In this document: piece by piece, positions 9,147 to 20,800 of the stretch
Numbering within the stretch: position 1 is the stretch's first letter
Layout: each line of letters begins with the position of its first letter
NCBI GenBank assembly: GCA_947464955.1
Contig: CANHZI010000014.1
Coordinates: 1-44,935 of the forward strand
Reading direction: 5' to 3'
Source of the DNA: Oxalobacteraceae bacterium
Lineage (GTDB): Bacteria; Pseudomonadota; Gammaproteobacteria; Burkholderiales; Burkholderiaceae_D
Length of the DNA stretch: 44,935 nucleotides
The notes under the pieces: generated by a model
What the model was told of the DNA's origin: nothing
Databases searched by the model: none
The model's input: only the letters and a program-made list of their open reading frames with translations
Translations under genes and position numbers: made by a program

Positions 9147-9662
9147 TTAAGCCGCTGATTTCTTGACACTCTTTTGACGTGGCTTTGCGCGTTTGATGTT
9201 ACCGCCTTGCGTCACCCGTTCGTTGCCTTTGACGAGAACCTTAGAAACAGATGGTTTTTTTGTGCCACTTGCGCTAGGCTTGACTACAGTAACTTCACGC
9301 AGGCCCTTGCCGCGCTTGACGAATTTGGTTTCTTTTGTGCCTTCCAATTTCGGGCGATAAATTACCAAGAGTTTGCCGATATGTTGTACGGGTTCGGCGC
9401 CAAGTTCCGTGCAGATTGTTTCGTATATCTCGATGCGTGCTTCACGATCGTCGCCAAATACGCGAACTTTGATGAGGCCATGAGAATTCAAACTTGCGTC
9501 GATTTCTTTTTTGACCGAGGCAGTGAGGCCCGCCTCACCAATGATGACGGTAGGTTTCAAACCATGAGCTTCAGCGCGCAATTCGCTACGTTCAGCTGGA
9601 GTAAGTTTCGATTTTAGTTTTGATTTCAGTGTTGAAGTTGCGGTTGTCGCTTCGTTTGACAT
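9147..9662 (-). CDS. yhbY: YhbY/CRS1 (CRM)-domain RNA-binding protein with basic tail
   Basis: The CRM domain spans about residues 18-110 and includes LTPAERSELRAEAHGLKPTVIIGEAGLT-type sequence, the family's GxxG-like RNA-binding loop region, and GKLLVIYRPK. YhbY binds pre-50S ribosomal particles in Escherichia coli. The usual protein has about 97 residues; this one has 171 because of a C-terminal tail rich in Lys, Arg, Ser and Thr (about 110-171), probably disordered and nucleic-acid binding. It is divergent from rlmE, another 50S-biogenesis gene, with only 32 bp between start codons, so they share a compact promoter region. Confidence 0.9.
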   Translation of the reverse strand: MSNEATTATSTLKSKLKSKLTPAERSELRAEAHGLKPTVIIGEAGLTASVKKEIDASLNSHGLIKVRVFGDDREARIEIYETICTELGAEPVQHIGKLLVIYRPKLEGTKETKFVKRGKGLREVTVVKPSASGTKKPSVSKVLVKGNERVTQGGNIKRAKPRQKSVKKSAA

Positions 9663-9694
9663 ATAAATTCCTTTAAAAGCAGTATTTTACGCCA

Positions 9695-10339
9695 ATGGCC
9701 AAGAATAAATTCAATCAAAATTGGGTTCACGATCATATTAATGATCCTTATGTGAAATTAGCACAAAAAGAGGGCTTCCGGTCGCGCGCGGTTTACAAAC
9801 TCAAAGAGATCGATGAAAACGAAAAGTTGATCAAAAGTGGTCAAATTATTGTCGATCTTGGAGCAACTCCCGGTGGTTGGTCTCAATATGTCCGCCAAAA
9901 ACTCTCGGGTAAAGAGGGCGGTGGCATACACGGTGCAATTTATGCACTGGATTTGTTGCCAATGGAGCCAATTGCTGACGTCGAGTTTATTCAAGGCGAT
10001 TTCCGTGAAGAGGCTATTCTCGCGCAACTGGAATCTCATCTCGATGGTAAGAAGGTTGACGTAGTATTATCAGATATGGCGCCCAACCTCTCTGGAAATT
10101 CCACGACTGATGCTGCACGAGTTGAGTATATTATCGAATTAGCAGTCGATTTTGCTAAGGCACATTTGAAACCAAATGGTGCTTTACTCGTCAAATGTTT
10201 TCATGGGCCAAGCTATAATACGCTTGTGACTTTATTTAAAGATGAATTCAAAGTTGTGGCAAACAAAAAGCCAAAAGCGAGTAAAGATAAGTCAGCAGAG
10301 GTATTTTTGTTGGGTAGAGGCTTAAAAAATCCAAATTAG
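9695..10339 (+). CDS. rlmE: 23S rRNA (uridine-2552-2'-O)-methyltransferase
   Basis: This 214-residue FtsJ-family SAM-dependent enzyme methylates the 2'-OH of U2552 in the 50S A-loop. The SAM-binding motif [12 protein letters not shown] is at 53-64. The catalytic tetrad K-D-K-E is visible as K35 ([10 protein letters not shown]), D127 ([10 protein letters not shown]), K167 (LLVKCFHG) and E202 (AEVFLLG). The gene precedes ftsH, as in Escherichia coli. It is divergent from yhbY. Length and residues indicate an intact enzyme. Confidence 0.96.
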   Translation: MAKNKFNQNWVHDHINDPYVKLAQKEGFRSRAVYKLKEIDENEKLIKSGQIIVDLGATPGGWSQYVRQKLSGKEGGGIHGAIYALDLLPMEPIADVEFIQGDFREEAILAQLESHLDGKKVDVVLSDMAPNLSGNSTTDAARVEYIIELAVDFAKAHLKPNGALLVKCFHGPSYNTLVTLFKDEFKVVANKKPKASKDKSAEVFLLGRGLKNPN

Positions 10340-10351
10340 TACGATTTGCCT

Positions 10352-10380
10352 CTTGATAATTGTCAAGCTCGCCAGCATAT
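10352..10380 (+). promoter_or_regulatory. Possible sigma32-like promoter of ftsH
   Basis: CTTGATA (10352-10358), 13-bp spacer, CCAGCATAT (10372-10380) loosely resemble CTTGAAA and CCCCATNT. The -10 match is weak. FtsH is a heat-shock protein in enterobacteria, which makes the idea reasonable but unproven here. Confidence 0.3.
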
Positions 10381-10495
10381 CAACTGCAGCAAGCTCAATT
10401 CAATGCGAGTAGAATAAACGTTTATCAGTGCAAGATGTTTCGCGTGATTTAGAAAGTCAGTAAATTTTGCACAAAAATGCACCCAAGGAGTTTTC

Positions 10496-12388
10496 GTGAA
10501 TAATTCAAATATGACCAAACTGGCGATGTGGGGAGTTGTGATTCTGATCCTCTTCATGGTCATTAATAATTTCACCAGTAAGAACCTCGCCGCAGGTGCG
10601 ACAGTAGTTGGTTATTCTGACTTCTTGGATGATGTGAAATCCAAGCGTATCAAAGAGGCTATGTTTGATGATGCTTCATATTCGATCGTCGGTACCACAC
10701 AGGATGGTAAAAAAGTAAAAGCACAAGTACCACGTCAAGAGCGTGGTCTGGTGAATGACTTAATTGCCAATAATATTAAATTTGATGCAAAAGCACCAGA
10801 TGAGCCTTCATTTATTGAAAAGATCCTGTGGAGTTATGGCCCGATCTTGTTATTGATTGGCGTTTGGATTTTCTTCATGCGCCAAATGCAAGGTGGCGGT
10901 AAGGGCGGCGCTTTTTCTTTTGGCAAATCCAAGGCGCGCATGTTGGACGAAACCAATAATCACGTGACCTTTGCTGATGTTGCAGGCTGTGATGAAGCGA
11001 AAGAAGAAGTCAGTGAAGTTGTTGATTTCTTGCGTGATCCAAGCAAGTTTCAGAAGCTCGGTGGCCGTATTCCACGTGGCGTCTTGATGGTTGGCCCTCC
11101 AGGTACCGGTAAAACTTTGCTGGCACGTGCGATTGCAGGTGAAGCAAAGGTTCCATTCTTCACTATCTCGGGTTCCGATTTCGTCGAAATGTTTGTGGGT
11201 GTCGGTGCATCTCGCGTACGCGATATGTTCGACAACGCGAAAAAGCATGCGCCATGTATTATCTTTATTGATGAAATTGATGCTGTTGGTCGTCATCGTG
11301 GCGCAGGTATGGGCGGTGGCAATGATGAACGCGAACAAACCTTGAACCAAATGTTGGTCGAGATGGACGGTTTCGAACCGAATTCTGGCGTGATCGTGAT
11401 CGCTGCGACGAATCGTTCTGATGTCTTAGATAAAGCCTTGTTGCGTCCAGGTCGCTTTGACCGCCAAGTGACGGTTGGTTTGCCTGATATCCGCGGTCGT
11501 GAGCAGATTTTGAACGTCCATATGCGCAAGGTGCCTATCGCTCCTGATGTACGTGCTGACATTCTGGCGCGTGGTACGCCTGGTTTCTCCGGTGCAGATC
11601 TCGCAAACTTGGTGAATGAATCCGCTTTGTTTGCGGCACGTCGTAATAAGCGTTTGGTCGAGATGCAAGATTTCGAAGATGCGAAAGACAAGATTTACAT
11701 GGGCCCAGAGCGTAAATCCATGGTGATGCGTGAAGATGAGCGTACTAATACGGCATATCACGAGTCTGGTCATGCGGTGGTGGCAAAACTGTTGCCTAAG
11801 GCGGATCCAGTTCATAAAGTAACGATTATGCCGCGTGGTAATGCTCTTGGTTTGACATGGCAGTTGCCTGAGCATGATCAAATTAGCGGCTACAAAGACA
11901 AAATGTTGGAAGAGATCGCGATCTTGTTTGGTGGACGTATCGCAGAAGAGATTTTTGTTGGTCAGATGTCGACAGGCGCATCGAATGATTTCTCCCGCGC
12001 GACTAAGTTAGCTCGTGCAATGGTGACTCGTTTCGGTATGTCTGACACCTTGGGTGTGATGGTCTATGAAGATAGCCAAGATCAAGGTTATTTTGGTGGT
12101 AGTTCGAAAACTATTTCCGAAGCGACTCAACAAAAAGTCGACGCTGAAATTCGCACCATCCTCGACGCACAGTATGCGATCGCTCGTCGTTTGTTAGAAG
12201 AGAACCGCGATAAAGTAGAGGCAATGACGAAAGCCCTGTTGGAATGGGAAACGATCGATGCTGAGCAAATTAATGACATCATGAAGGGCATTGAGCCAAC
12301 GCCACCGAAGTCGGTGTCTTCTGTGCGTAAATCTTCTTCAGATACGCCTCCAGGTGGTGTCTCACCGAATGCGACAGCACCCGCCTAA
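10496..12388 (+). CDS. ftsH: ATP-dependent zinc metalloprotease FtsH
   Basis: This 630-residue inner-membrane AAA+ protease degrades misfolded membrane proteins and short-lived regulators. Transmembrane helices lie at about 8-25 and 110-128, enclosing a small periplasmic domain. The AAA module has Walker A GPPGTGKT (200-207), Walker B IIFIDEID (255-262) and the second region of homology [20 protein letters not shown]. The zinc site is HESGH (422-426). The C-terminal tail is Pro/Ser rich. Translation begins at GTG (10496), supported by AAGGAG with 5-nt spacing. folP follows after a terminator-like hairpin. Confidence 0.97.
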   Translation: MNNSNMTKLAMWGVVILILFMVINNFTSKNLAAGATVVGYSDFLDDVKSKRIKEAMFDDASYSIVGTTQDGKKVKAQVPRQERGLVNDLIANNIKFDAKAPDEPSFIEKILWSYGPILLLIGVWIFFMRQMQGGGKGGAFSFGKSKARMLDETNNHVTFADVAGCDEAKEEVSEVVDFLRDPSKFQKLGGRIPRGVLMVGPPGTGKTLLARAIAGEAKVPFFTISGSDFVEMFVGVGASRVRDMFDNAKKHAPCIIFIDEIDAVGRHRGAGMGGGNDEREQTLNQMLVEMDGFEPNSGVIVIAATNRSDVLDKALLRPGRFDRQVTVGLPDIRGREQILNVHMRKVPIAPDVRADILARGTPGFSGADLANLVNESALFAARRNKRLVEMQDFEDAKDKIYMGPERKSMVMREDERTNTAYHESGHAVVAKLLPKADPVHKVTIMPRGNALGLTWQLPEHDQISGYKDKMLEEIAILFGGRIAEEIFVGQMSTGASNDFSRATKLARAMVTRFGMSDTLGVMVYEDSQDQGYFGGSSKTISEATQQKVDAEIRTILDAQYAIARRLLEENRDKVEAMTKALLEWETIDAEQINDIMKGIEPTPPKSVSSVRKSSSDTPPGGVSPNATAPA

Positions 12389-12430
12389 TCGACAATCGTA
12401 AAGGCGTCTTATTGTTCAATGTATTTGCTA

Positions 12431-12461
12431 GGGTGGGGAGTAATCCTCACCCTAAATTTTT
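12431..12461 (+). terminator. Terminator-like hairpin touching the folP start codon
   Basis: GGGTGGGGA (12431-12439) pairs with TCCTCACCC (12444-12452) around loop GTAA with one G-T wobble, followed by TAAATTTTT up to 12461. The T-tract ends exactly at the folP ATG (12462). It could end ftsH transcription or act as a partial attenuator for folP. Confidence 0.6.
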
Positions 12462-13337
12462 ATGACGACAGCTTTTTTTGACTGCGGACGATATCGTTTC
12501 CGCATGCATTCATCGGATCCAGCAATCAGGGTGAAACCTTTGGTCATGGGGGTGCTAAATGTAACCCCAGACTCATTTTCCGATGGCGGGAAATTTCAAT
12601 CTTTAGATCACGCTTTGTCACATGCAGAGCAGATGATAGAGCAGGGTGTCGACATTATCGACATTGGTGGTGAATCAAGTCGGCCTGGTTCGGCGCCTGT
12701 ATCGTTGGAAGATGAGTTGCATCGAGTCATACCTTTGGTTTACGCCTTGCGAGATTGTGGTCGCGCAATCTCGGTAGATACTTACAAGCCCGAGGTAATG
12801 CGCGAAGCCATCATTGCCGGCGCTGATATGATCAACGATATTCGCGGATTTGGTTCGATCGCGGCACGTGAAGCCGTGTTGAATAGTGATGTGGGCCTCT
12901 GTGTCATGCATATGCAGAATTCACCAACAGACATGCAGGTCGCTCCACAGTATCTGAACGTCTTCGCTGAAGTGTCTGATTTTTTGAAGCTTCATACAAA
13001 TGAATTGATTCGTTTGGGAGTAGAACGTTCGCGTCTTTGCGTCGATCCTGGTTTCGGCTTTGGGAAAACTCTGGAGCATAATCTTGAGCTTTTACGCAAG
13101 ATAAAGAGCTTGAAGATTGAGCTTGATTTGCCTGTTCTCGCAGGCTTATCACGTAAATCCATGATTGGTGCTATTACCGAGAAACCAGTTGAGCACAGGC
13201 TCGCTGGCAGCTTGTCTGCAGCGCTTGCAGCGTATGCTCAAGGCGCGCAAATCATACGGGTTCATGATGTTGCCGAAACGGTTGATGCTCTCAAAGTATG
13301 GGATGCGGTTTACAATAAGAATAACGAAGCCCTATAA
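12462..13337 (+). CDS. folP: Dihydropteroate synthase
   Basis: This 291-residue TIM-barrel enzyme condenses 6-hydroxymethyl-dihydropterin pyrophosphate with p-aminobenzoate; it is the target of sulfonamides. Family motifs are [56 protein letters not shown]-type strand, [18 protein letters not shown] and the C-terminal [14 protein letters not shown]. The N-terminal CGRYRF segment is typical of betaproteobacterial FolP, which supports the ATG at 12462, although no good ribosome-binding site lies directly upstream because a hairpin and T-run occupy that position. It lies between ftsH and glmM as in Escherichia coli. Confidence 0.96.
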   Translation: MTTAFFDCGRYRFRMHSSDPAIRVKPLVMGVLNVTPDSFSDGGKFQSLDHALSHAEQMIEQGVDIIDIGGESSRPGSAPVSLEDELHRVIPLVYALRDCGRAISVDTYKPEVMREAIIAGADMINDIRGFGSIAAREAVLNSDVGLCVMHMQNSPTDMQVAPQYLNVFAEVSDFLKLHTNELIRLGVERSRLCVDPGFGFGKTLEHNLELLRKIKSLKIELDLPVLAGLSRKSMIGAITEKPVEHRLAGSLSAALAAYAQGAQIIRVHDVAETVDALKVWDAVYNKNNEAL

Positions 13338-13354
13338 GAAAGGATAAGAAAATT

Positions 13355-14692
13355 ATGGTGAGAAAATATTTCGGTACGGATGGTATTCGCGGCAAGGTTG
13401 GTGTTAAGCCAATTACCCCTGATTTTGTGATGCGTCTTGGTTATGCCGCCGGTAAAGTGTTGGCACAGCTTGATCAATCAGGGACGACAAAGCCTACAGT
13501 ATTGATTGGTAAAGATACTCGTGTGTCTGGCTACATGTTAGAGGCAGCACTAGAGGCAGGTTTTGCGGCTGCGGGGGTTGATGTGATGCTGTCTGGTCCT
13601 ATGCCGACACCGGCAATTGCCTACTTGACTCGCGCACTGCGCTTATCTGCGGGCGTCGTGATCTCGGCATCACATAATCCTTATGACGATAACGGCATCA
13701 AGTTTTTTTCCGCACAAGGTACAAAGCTTCCAGACGACGTTGAATTGGCGATTGAGGCAGAGTTGGATCAAGAAATGCAATGCGTTAGCTCTGATAAGTT
13801 GGGTAAGGCTAAGCGACTACGCGATGCAAATGGGCGTTATATCGAATTTTGTAAGAGCACCTATCCTAATGAATTGGATTTGCGGGGAATGAAAATTGTG
13901 GTCGACTGCGCGCATGGTGCGGCATACGACATTGCGCCACACGTATTTCATGAGCTTGGTGCTGAAGTGATTGCCATCGGAAATCAACCTAATGGTTTCA
14001 ATATTAACGACAAAGTTGGAGCAACCGCACCCGATGCATTGTCGTTAGCGGTGAGAGCAAATCATGCTGACTTAGGTATCGCTTTGGATGGCGATGCAGA
14101 CCGTCTGCTTATGGTCGATAAAAACGGCAAGATTTATGATGGTGATCAGCTTCTCTATCTGATGGTATTAGATCGTCTTGCGATCGGGCCTGTGGCCGGT
14201 GCCGTCGGCACCTTGATGACAAATATGGCAGTCGAGTTGGCATTTAATAAGTTAGGAGTTGGCTTCGCACGTGCCAAAGTTGGCGACCGTTATGTCTTGG
14301 AATTGATGCAACAGAATAATTGGTTGCTGGGCGGGGAAGGGTCTGGGCATTTGCTGTGTCTTGATAAGCACACCACTGGTGATGGTATCGTGTCGGCGTT
14401 ACAGGTTTTATCAGCTCTCAAACGCAATGGTAAGTCACTGGATCAATGTTTTGATGATTTGCAGTTATTTCCCCAAGTTCTGATTAACGTAAGAGTGACA
14501 CCCGGTTTTGATTGGCAAAAAAATGAGCACTTGGTTTCTGAGAAGGCTGCAGTGGAAAAAGAATTAGTAGGTAAAGGGCGAGTGCTGATACGAGCATCGG
14601 GAACAGAGCCGTTGATTCGAGTGATGGTTGAGACTTCTGATGCTAACGATGCGCAACGCTTGGCTAGACGGCTTGCTGATTGTATTAAGTAG
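13355..14692 (+). CDS. glmM: Phosphoglucosamine mutase
   Basis: This 445-residue enzyme interconverts glucosamine-6-phosphate and glucosamine-1-phosphate for UDP-GlcNAc, feeding peptidoglycan and LPS. The N-terminal [10 protein letters not shown], the phosphoserine loop ISASHNP with S106, the metal loop DGDADR (245-250), the sugar-binding GEGSGH segment and the C-terminal phosphate-binding [12 protein letters not shown] are all present. Start ATG at 13355 with AAGGA at 13340-13344. It follows folP by 17 bp and is presumably co-transcribed with it. Confidence 0.97.
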   Translation: MVRKYFGTDGIRGKVGVKPITPDFVMRLGYAAGKVLAQLDQSGTTKPTVLIGKDTRVSGYMLEAALEAGFAAAGVDVMLSGPMPTPAIAYLTRALRLSAGVVISASHNPYDDNGIKFFSAQGTKLPDDVELAIEAELDQEMQCVSSDKLGKAKRLRDANGRYIEFCKSTYPNELDLRGMKIVVDCAHGAAYDIAPHVFHELGAEVIAIGNQPNGFNINDKVGATAPDALSLAVRANHADLGIALDGDADRLLMVDKNGKIYDGDQLLYLMVLDRLAIGPVAGAVGTLMTNMAVELAFNKLGVGFARAKVGDRYVLELMQQNNWLLGGEGSGHLLCLDKHTTGDGIVSALQVLSALKRNGKSLDQCFDDLQLFPQVLINVRVTPGFDWQKNEHLVSEKAAVEKELVGKGRVLIRASGTEPLIRVMVETSDANDAQRLARRLADCIK

Positions 14693-14743
14693 TATTTGCC
14701 CAGTTTTGAATTAGTTTAGGCGAGGATTAGTGTCCCGCATGGC

Positions 14744-14772
14744 TTGAATATAGAGGGGATACCCTGTAATAT
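14744..14772 (+). promoter_or_regulatory. Probable promoter of the tRNA-Arg gene
   Basis: TTGAAT (14744-14749), 17-bp spacer, TAATAT (14767-14772). The start would fall near 14779, about 36 nt before the mature tRNA. The hexamers lie within an imperfect dyad, TGAATAT (14745-14751) and ATATTCA (14769-14775), that may also mark the glmM mRNA end. Confidence 0.45.
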
Positions 14773-14814
14773 TCAGCCTTCTGATTTTTGCGCGTCCCGC
14801 GCAAGAATATGTGT

Positions 14815-14891
<77 letters not shown>

Positions 14892-14960
14892 GTATCTCTC
14901 CCGCTCCCGCTCCCGCACTTCGCTATGCGTCATTCCAAATCTCAATTATAGCGAGTTCGG

Positions 14961-15404
14961 TTATTTGCAGCTCAGTGCGTATACCTCTTCACTTCGTTTT
15001 AATTTTGTTTTCGCTTGCGCTTGATTCTTAGGCTTGGCATTTCGATAGTCCTCCTTTGCCCAATCTATATGCATCTTTAGATTGTCACAACGCTTGCGTG
15101 TGGCTGCAGCTTGCTTTGCCAGTGCTCGGTTCTGTGCATCGAGCTTTGCTTCTTCTGCATGGCGAATTTTGATTAATCGATCGTATTCTTTTTGTCTGAC
15201 TTGATTATCTTTGAAGGCCTTTTTTTGATCTTCTGCGCTTGGTGTATAAGTCTTTATGTTTTGCGATTGACTAATTCTTCCGTCGCAAGGAGTTTGGCTG
15301 AAACTTGTGACACCGTTCTTGCTGCACTTGTACACCTGCGTATCTGCTTGTAGCTTTGCTATGGGGGCGACCAATAAAAATGCGAGCATCAACAAAGTTT
15401 TCAT
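14961..15404 (-). CDS. DUF4124 domain-containing periplasmic protein
   Basis: This 147-residue protein has a signal peptide (cleavage near LQA-D, residue 20). It is followed by the short DUF4124 motif VYKCSKNGVTSFSQTPC (about 24-40), which has paired Cys residues and is common in proteobacterial envelope proteins of unknown role. The remaining two thirds (about 55-145) are charged and helical, probably coiled coil, with further Cys residues near C105 and the end. It starts 9 bp after the FAD-linked dehydrogenase stop on the same strand, so it is likely the last gene of that operon. No specific function can be assigned. Confidence 0.82.
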   Translation of the reverse strand: MKTLLMLAFLLVAPIAKLQADTQVYKCSKNGVTSFSQTPCDGRISQSQNIKTYTPSAEDQKKAFKDNQVRQKEYDRLIKIRHAEEAKLDAQNRALAKQAAATRKRCDNLKMHIDWAKEDYRNAKPKNQAQAKTKLKRSEEVYALSCK

Positions 15405-15413
15405 TTTGTTGTC

Positions 15414-16820
15414 CTAAAAAATTTTTCCAGGGTTCATTAAATTATGGGGGTCAAGCGCCGATTTTATTTGTCGCATCATCGCCAATTCAACTGGAGATTT
15501 GTAGCGTTGAAGTTCATCTTTTTTTAACTCGCCTATCCCATGTTCCGCTGAAATTGATCCATCAAATTGATGGACTAGGTCATGCACAACTCGATTTACT
15601 TCGCATTGCTTTTCGAGAAAAATTTCAGATGAGATTTCTATTGGCGGGGATACGTTGTAGTGAAGATTGCCATCGCCAAGGTGACCGAAGGTGACTAACT
15701 GGCAGCCTGGGTAAGCGGTGCTGAGTGCAGCATCGCAAACCTTAACAAATTCAGCAATGCGGGAGATGGGCAGAGATACATCATGTTTGATGTTTTTACC
15801 TTGTTTCGCTTGTGCTTCTGAGATTGACTCTCTTGTCTTCCAGCAGTTTGCTGCTTGAGATAAGGTCTGTGCGATCGCCGCATCCCGTATCAAGGCTTGA
15901 TTGAAAGCGATTTCTATACTGGATTCGAGCTTACGGGAGCTATTGTCGAATGTGTCAGTATTTGATAACTCAAGAAGAACATAATACGCAGTTTTCTCGT
16001 AAAAGATGCGAGAAACTTGAGGTATGTGTTGGAGGACCAGTTCGAGACTGCAACTGTTAATTAGTTCGAAAGCGGTGAGGCTATCAGCGTGATATCGCTG
16101 CATCAGGTGCAGCAGTTGAAGTGCATTTTCTACGTTGTCGAGCGAGATAAAGGCGGTGACCACGCTTGTTGGTTTAGGGAATAACTTCAGCACCGCTGCG
16201 GTGATGATGCCAAGAGTTCCTTCTGCGCCGATGAATACATCCCGAAGATCGTATCCAGTATTATCTTTGCGTAGGCTGCGTAGACCATTCCAGATATGAC
16301 CTTCGGCAGTAACTACTTCTAACCCTAAACAAAGTTCACGCGTATTTCCATAGCGAAGTACGGCGGTTCCGCCTGCATTGGTCGAAAGATTGCCGCCAAT
16401 CGTGCAACTGCCTTCGGAAGCCAGCGATAGAGGAAATAATCGTTGGTGCTGATCGGCGGTGTTTTGGATTACGTTAAGGAGGCATCCAGCTTCGACGGTC
16501 ATCGTGTTATTGTCGATATCAACTTGCCGCACCTGATTGAGTCGCTTCAAAGAAAGAAGGACCGCAGCTCCCGATGAATCTGGAATGCTTCCAAAGACCA
16601 GGCCCGTGTTGCCGCCTTGCGGTGTGATGGCTATACGACGTTCGCTACAGAGTTTTACAAGCCCGGCAACCTGCTCAGTGTTTGCCGGCAATAGAACCGC
16701 GCATGCTTTTCCTTTCCGTCTTTGTCGCCATTCGCTCAAATAGACCGCTTGTTGATCGATATCAGTGAGCACGTATCGCTCGCCAATGAGATCTCGACAA
16801 TGTTGGAGGAAGTTGTTCAT
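15414..16820 (-). CDS. FAD-linked D-2-hydroxyacid dehydrogenase (GlcD/D2HGDH family)
   Basis: This 468-residue flavoprotein has an N-terminal PCMH-type FAD-binding domain (about 35-215) including PQGGNTGLVFG (67-77) and CTIGGNLSTNAGGTAVLRYGN (139-159). The C-terminal FAD-oxidase domain has the HLGDGNLHY metal/substrate motif (380-388) and EHGIG (426-430), ending in the conserved DPHNLMNPGKIF. Relatives oxidise D-lactate, glycolate or D-2-hydroxyglutarate. The overall layout is closest to D-2-hydroxyglutarate dehydrogenase, but the substrate cannot be fixed by eye. It lies between DUF2069 and DUF4124 genes on the same strand with short gaps (21 and 9 bp). Confidence 0.88.
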   Translation of the reverse strand: MNNFLQHCRDLIGERYVLTDIDQQAVYLSEWRQRRKGKACAVLLPANTEQVAGLVKLCSERRIAITPQGGNTGLVFGSIPDSSGAAVLLSLKRLNQVRQVDIDNNTMTVEAGCLLNVIQNTADQHQRLFPLSLASEGSCTIGGNLSTNAGGTAVLRYGNTRELCLGLEVVTAEGHIWNGLRSLRKDNTGYDLRDVFIGAEGTLGIITAAVLKLFPKPTSVVTAFISLDNVENALQLLHLMQRYHADSLTAFELINSCSLELVLQHIPQVSRIFYEKTAYYVLLELSNTDTFDNSSRKLESSIEIAFNQALIRDAAIAQTLSQAANCWKTRESISEAQAKQGKNIKHDVSLPISRIAEFVKVCDAALSTAYPGCQLVTFGHLGDGNLHYNVSPPIEISSEIFLEKQCEVNRVVHDLVHQFDGSISAEHGIGELKKDELQRYKSPVELAMMRQIKSALDPHNLMNPGKIF

Positions 16821-16841
16821 GCTTGTGTTGTCAGATAAAGA

Positions 16842-17856
<1,015 letters not shown>

Positions 17857-17879
17857 TTAATATAAAAATATAATTGTTG

Positions 17880-20800
17880 TCAAGCTTTTGTATTTGCAAT
17901 GATGTCGTTTTGAATAAAGGATAGTCGTTCATGGATACGCTTGCCGATTACTTCTGGGCTGTAAAGATCTCGCATTGTTTTTGCCGCAGCAGCACCAATT
18001 TTTTCTCGTAAAGCTTCGTTTCCGACGATCAACCGCATTAAGCTCGCTGCATGTTCGACTGAAGGATCTGCCCAGGTATTTCCCGCCTTATAAACCCCAA
18101 CGTCCTTTTCTATCTTGATGAGCTCAAAATCAACTAAGAGTGAATTGTGCTGGTGCATAAATTCGGTATTGCCAGACCAATTGGTGGCGATTACAGGCTT
18201 CCCTAAAAACATTGATTCTGCTGGCCCTAAGCCATATCCTTCTGAGCGATGAAGTGAAACATAGCAATCACATACCGATTGCAAGTCATAAACTTCTTGC
18301 CTGCTAAGTGTTTCATCGATCCAGAAAACGTTCTTGAAATGAGCTAAGCGCTGCTTGAGCGCAGCCATGTCCTGTGGATGATGATGAGAATTCTGGGTCT
18401 TAATCACTAATGCCACTTCAGTATCCGTTGCTGCAAATGCTTGTTCGAAAGCGCGAATACTTGCATCTGGATTTTTTCGGTCTTGAAACGAAGAAAAATC
18501 GTACATGACCAGAAATAGAAACTTATTCTCAGGGAGTTTGAAATGAGCACGTGTTGCTCGCGCAGAAGTTTCAAAATGGATGGCGTGCGGAATCTTAACC
18601 ACCGGTATAGGCGATACTTTTGCGACGGCTTCTTGGACGAATGCAGTCGGTACCCATACTTCATTAAGGTTATCGAAGCCAGCCCTGTGTTCTTGCAGCA
18701 TGTCAGGTAGTTCCCAATGCCAGTAACCGATGTTGTAACGGGAAAAGAAATGGCTAGGAAGCTGTAATGCGGCTTCGCCAATTTGGTCTGCATTAATGTG
18801 CAGTACATTGATACCATGCTCCACATCCTTGATCATTTTTTCTTCAAGGCTACTATCTTGGGTGCGGCTCAAATTGTTCTTATTGAAGTCGATTACACCG
18901 AAGGTAATATTGGAAGCAACTAGTGCCTGTGCGAACTGTCGTAAAGATTGTCCCACGCCGTGCTCCGAGCGTGCATAACCAATCAGATTGATGCCGATTG
19001 ATAAATGATCCCTTGCTGCACTTAAGTTTGGTAGTGCTGCGCCATTGAATATCAACGAGTCACCAAGTGAGAGATTTCGGATTTTTATGGTCAAAGTACG
19101 CGTGTCTTCATTTAATCCTAATTCTTTTGGCGAAAACGAAGATGAAGGCGTTACATGCAACACCGCTGGCCATTCCTCGGGTAAGTGTGGAATGTCGCCT
19201 TCAATAAAGCTGGTATGCGCGTCAACGATAAATTTTGTTCGAGGCAACTCATTGAATCCGACTTCAAGTTCGATCTCAGTTTTGCCAAACGCTTGTTCAA
19301 ATAAATCGCGGTATATTTCAACTTCCATTCTGAATGAGCCGTCTACGGGATGCTTTACCATGAAGCGCGACTGTTTGCCCATCCAATGTGCTTGTTGTCC
19401 TTCTTCGATAAAGAGCCCAGTGAAGTGATGACTTTGTCTTCTCGGTTTGAAAACGATTGGTTCACTTGCATGAGTCTTGTAGGGAAGGTTTATACGTAAG
19501 GGATCAATCTTGACGGGTTGGTTACTTGCCATGCCAAGCTTACTTGCCAGTTTCGTTCCTCGGAATTGTGCAAATCCTAAACGTAGAAAGTCGCCCAAGC
19601 TGGTGACTTGCTGGTATTGAGTAAGTCTCGCGTGTCCTAGTTGGCCACCTGTCGCACGTTTATGTAAGAACACCAAGCCACGTGCCCAAATTGATGGGCG
19701 ATAATTGGGAAGCTGGTTGATGGGTATTGGTTGCTCTTGGTTTTTTTGTTGTAGTTGTTGTGCCTCGATGAGCGCTCGACGAATTGGAAGAACATACGTT
19801 TCAGGGATGCCAATTTCAACGGCGCCCTTGTCCGCAAACCAGTGGTAATACGGAACTCTGCTCTGTCCTAACGGGTCTGGGAATGCGCGTTGCAAATGGG
19901 TATGTTCTAACCAGACGGCGCGAAGAATTACAGGTAATTCACCTGCTTCGCCATTGATGAAAAAATCGCTTGCTTCGAATGGATTCTCGCCCGCTTCGAA
20001 TCTTACTTGCGGATCTTCGCGAAAAAGGACGCGAAGCGCGTTTGGAATCGGTGTGCCATCACTGAAATAACCAAAGGCATACGGGATTTTTCGAAAACTA
20101 CTTAACCCGTTATCGATCACTTTTTGCGCATATTCAAGCGCAAGTGCTTTCGTAGGTCCAATCGACTCTAGATCCAAACGATTTTGATGTTTAGAAAAAG
20201 GCTTAGGGTTTAATGGATCAAAACCACTGAAGTGAAAGAAGCGAAGAGGGCGATCATTTGAAAACCAATGATTATCACGCGAGCTAATCTTGCGATGTGG
20301 CAGATTCCAATAAGCTACGTTGTAGCCAGGGTCGCGTAGAACTTGAAACCCTTCAAACATGCCGGGTGCTAAATCGACCCATTTCTGATCCGTAAAAAGT
20401 CCTTTTTCTGGCGCAGAAATCGCGCCGAATTCTAATTTTTTTTCCCACCACGAGATGAATCTGTCGGCTTGTTCAGTCTTACCTAGTGCTAGAAAGCCTA
20501 GATTGTAAGATCCCGCCCGCATGATATCTAATTCGCTCGGCAGTCTTTCATCTTCTAGTGGGGCGGTTAGATGAGGTGTGAGTACGCCAGTCGCATTTTT
20601 ATCTAAAAGATTTTCAACATCAACTAGTCTATCGACCACAAGAATATCTGGGTCAATGTACACGATGTGTTCGTAACCCATTCTTCGCAAATGTGAAAAC
20701 ATATATGGCTTTGCTGCAGTGTTGAGTTCCATAATGCCATAACGAAATAAAAATTCATTTATCTTTGGCAGTGGCAACTCCTCAACCAGGGTAGCGGCAT

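Noticed and set aside
10849-11350. Long minus-strand frame inside ftsH
   Set aside because: Antisense to conserved AAA-domain coding sequence, without start signals or family features.
14897-14914. Three tandem CTCCCG hexamers after the tRNA
   Set aside because: Too short and simple to indicate a repeat element; no CRISPR-like spacing or duplication of the tRNA 3' end was found nearby.
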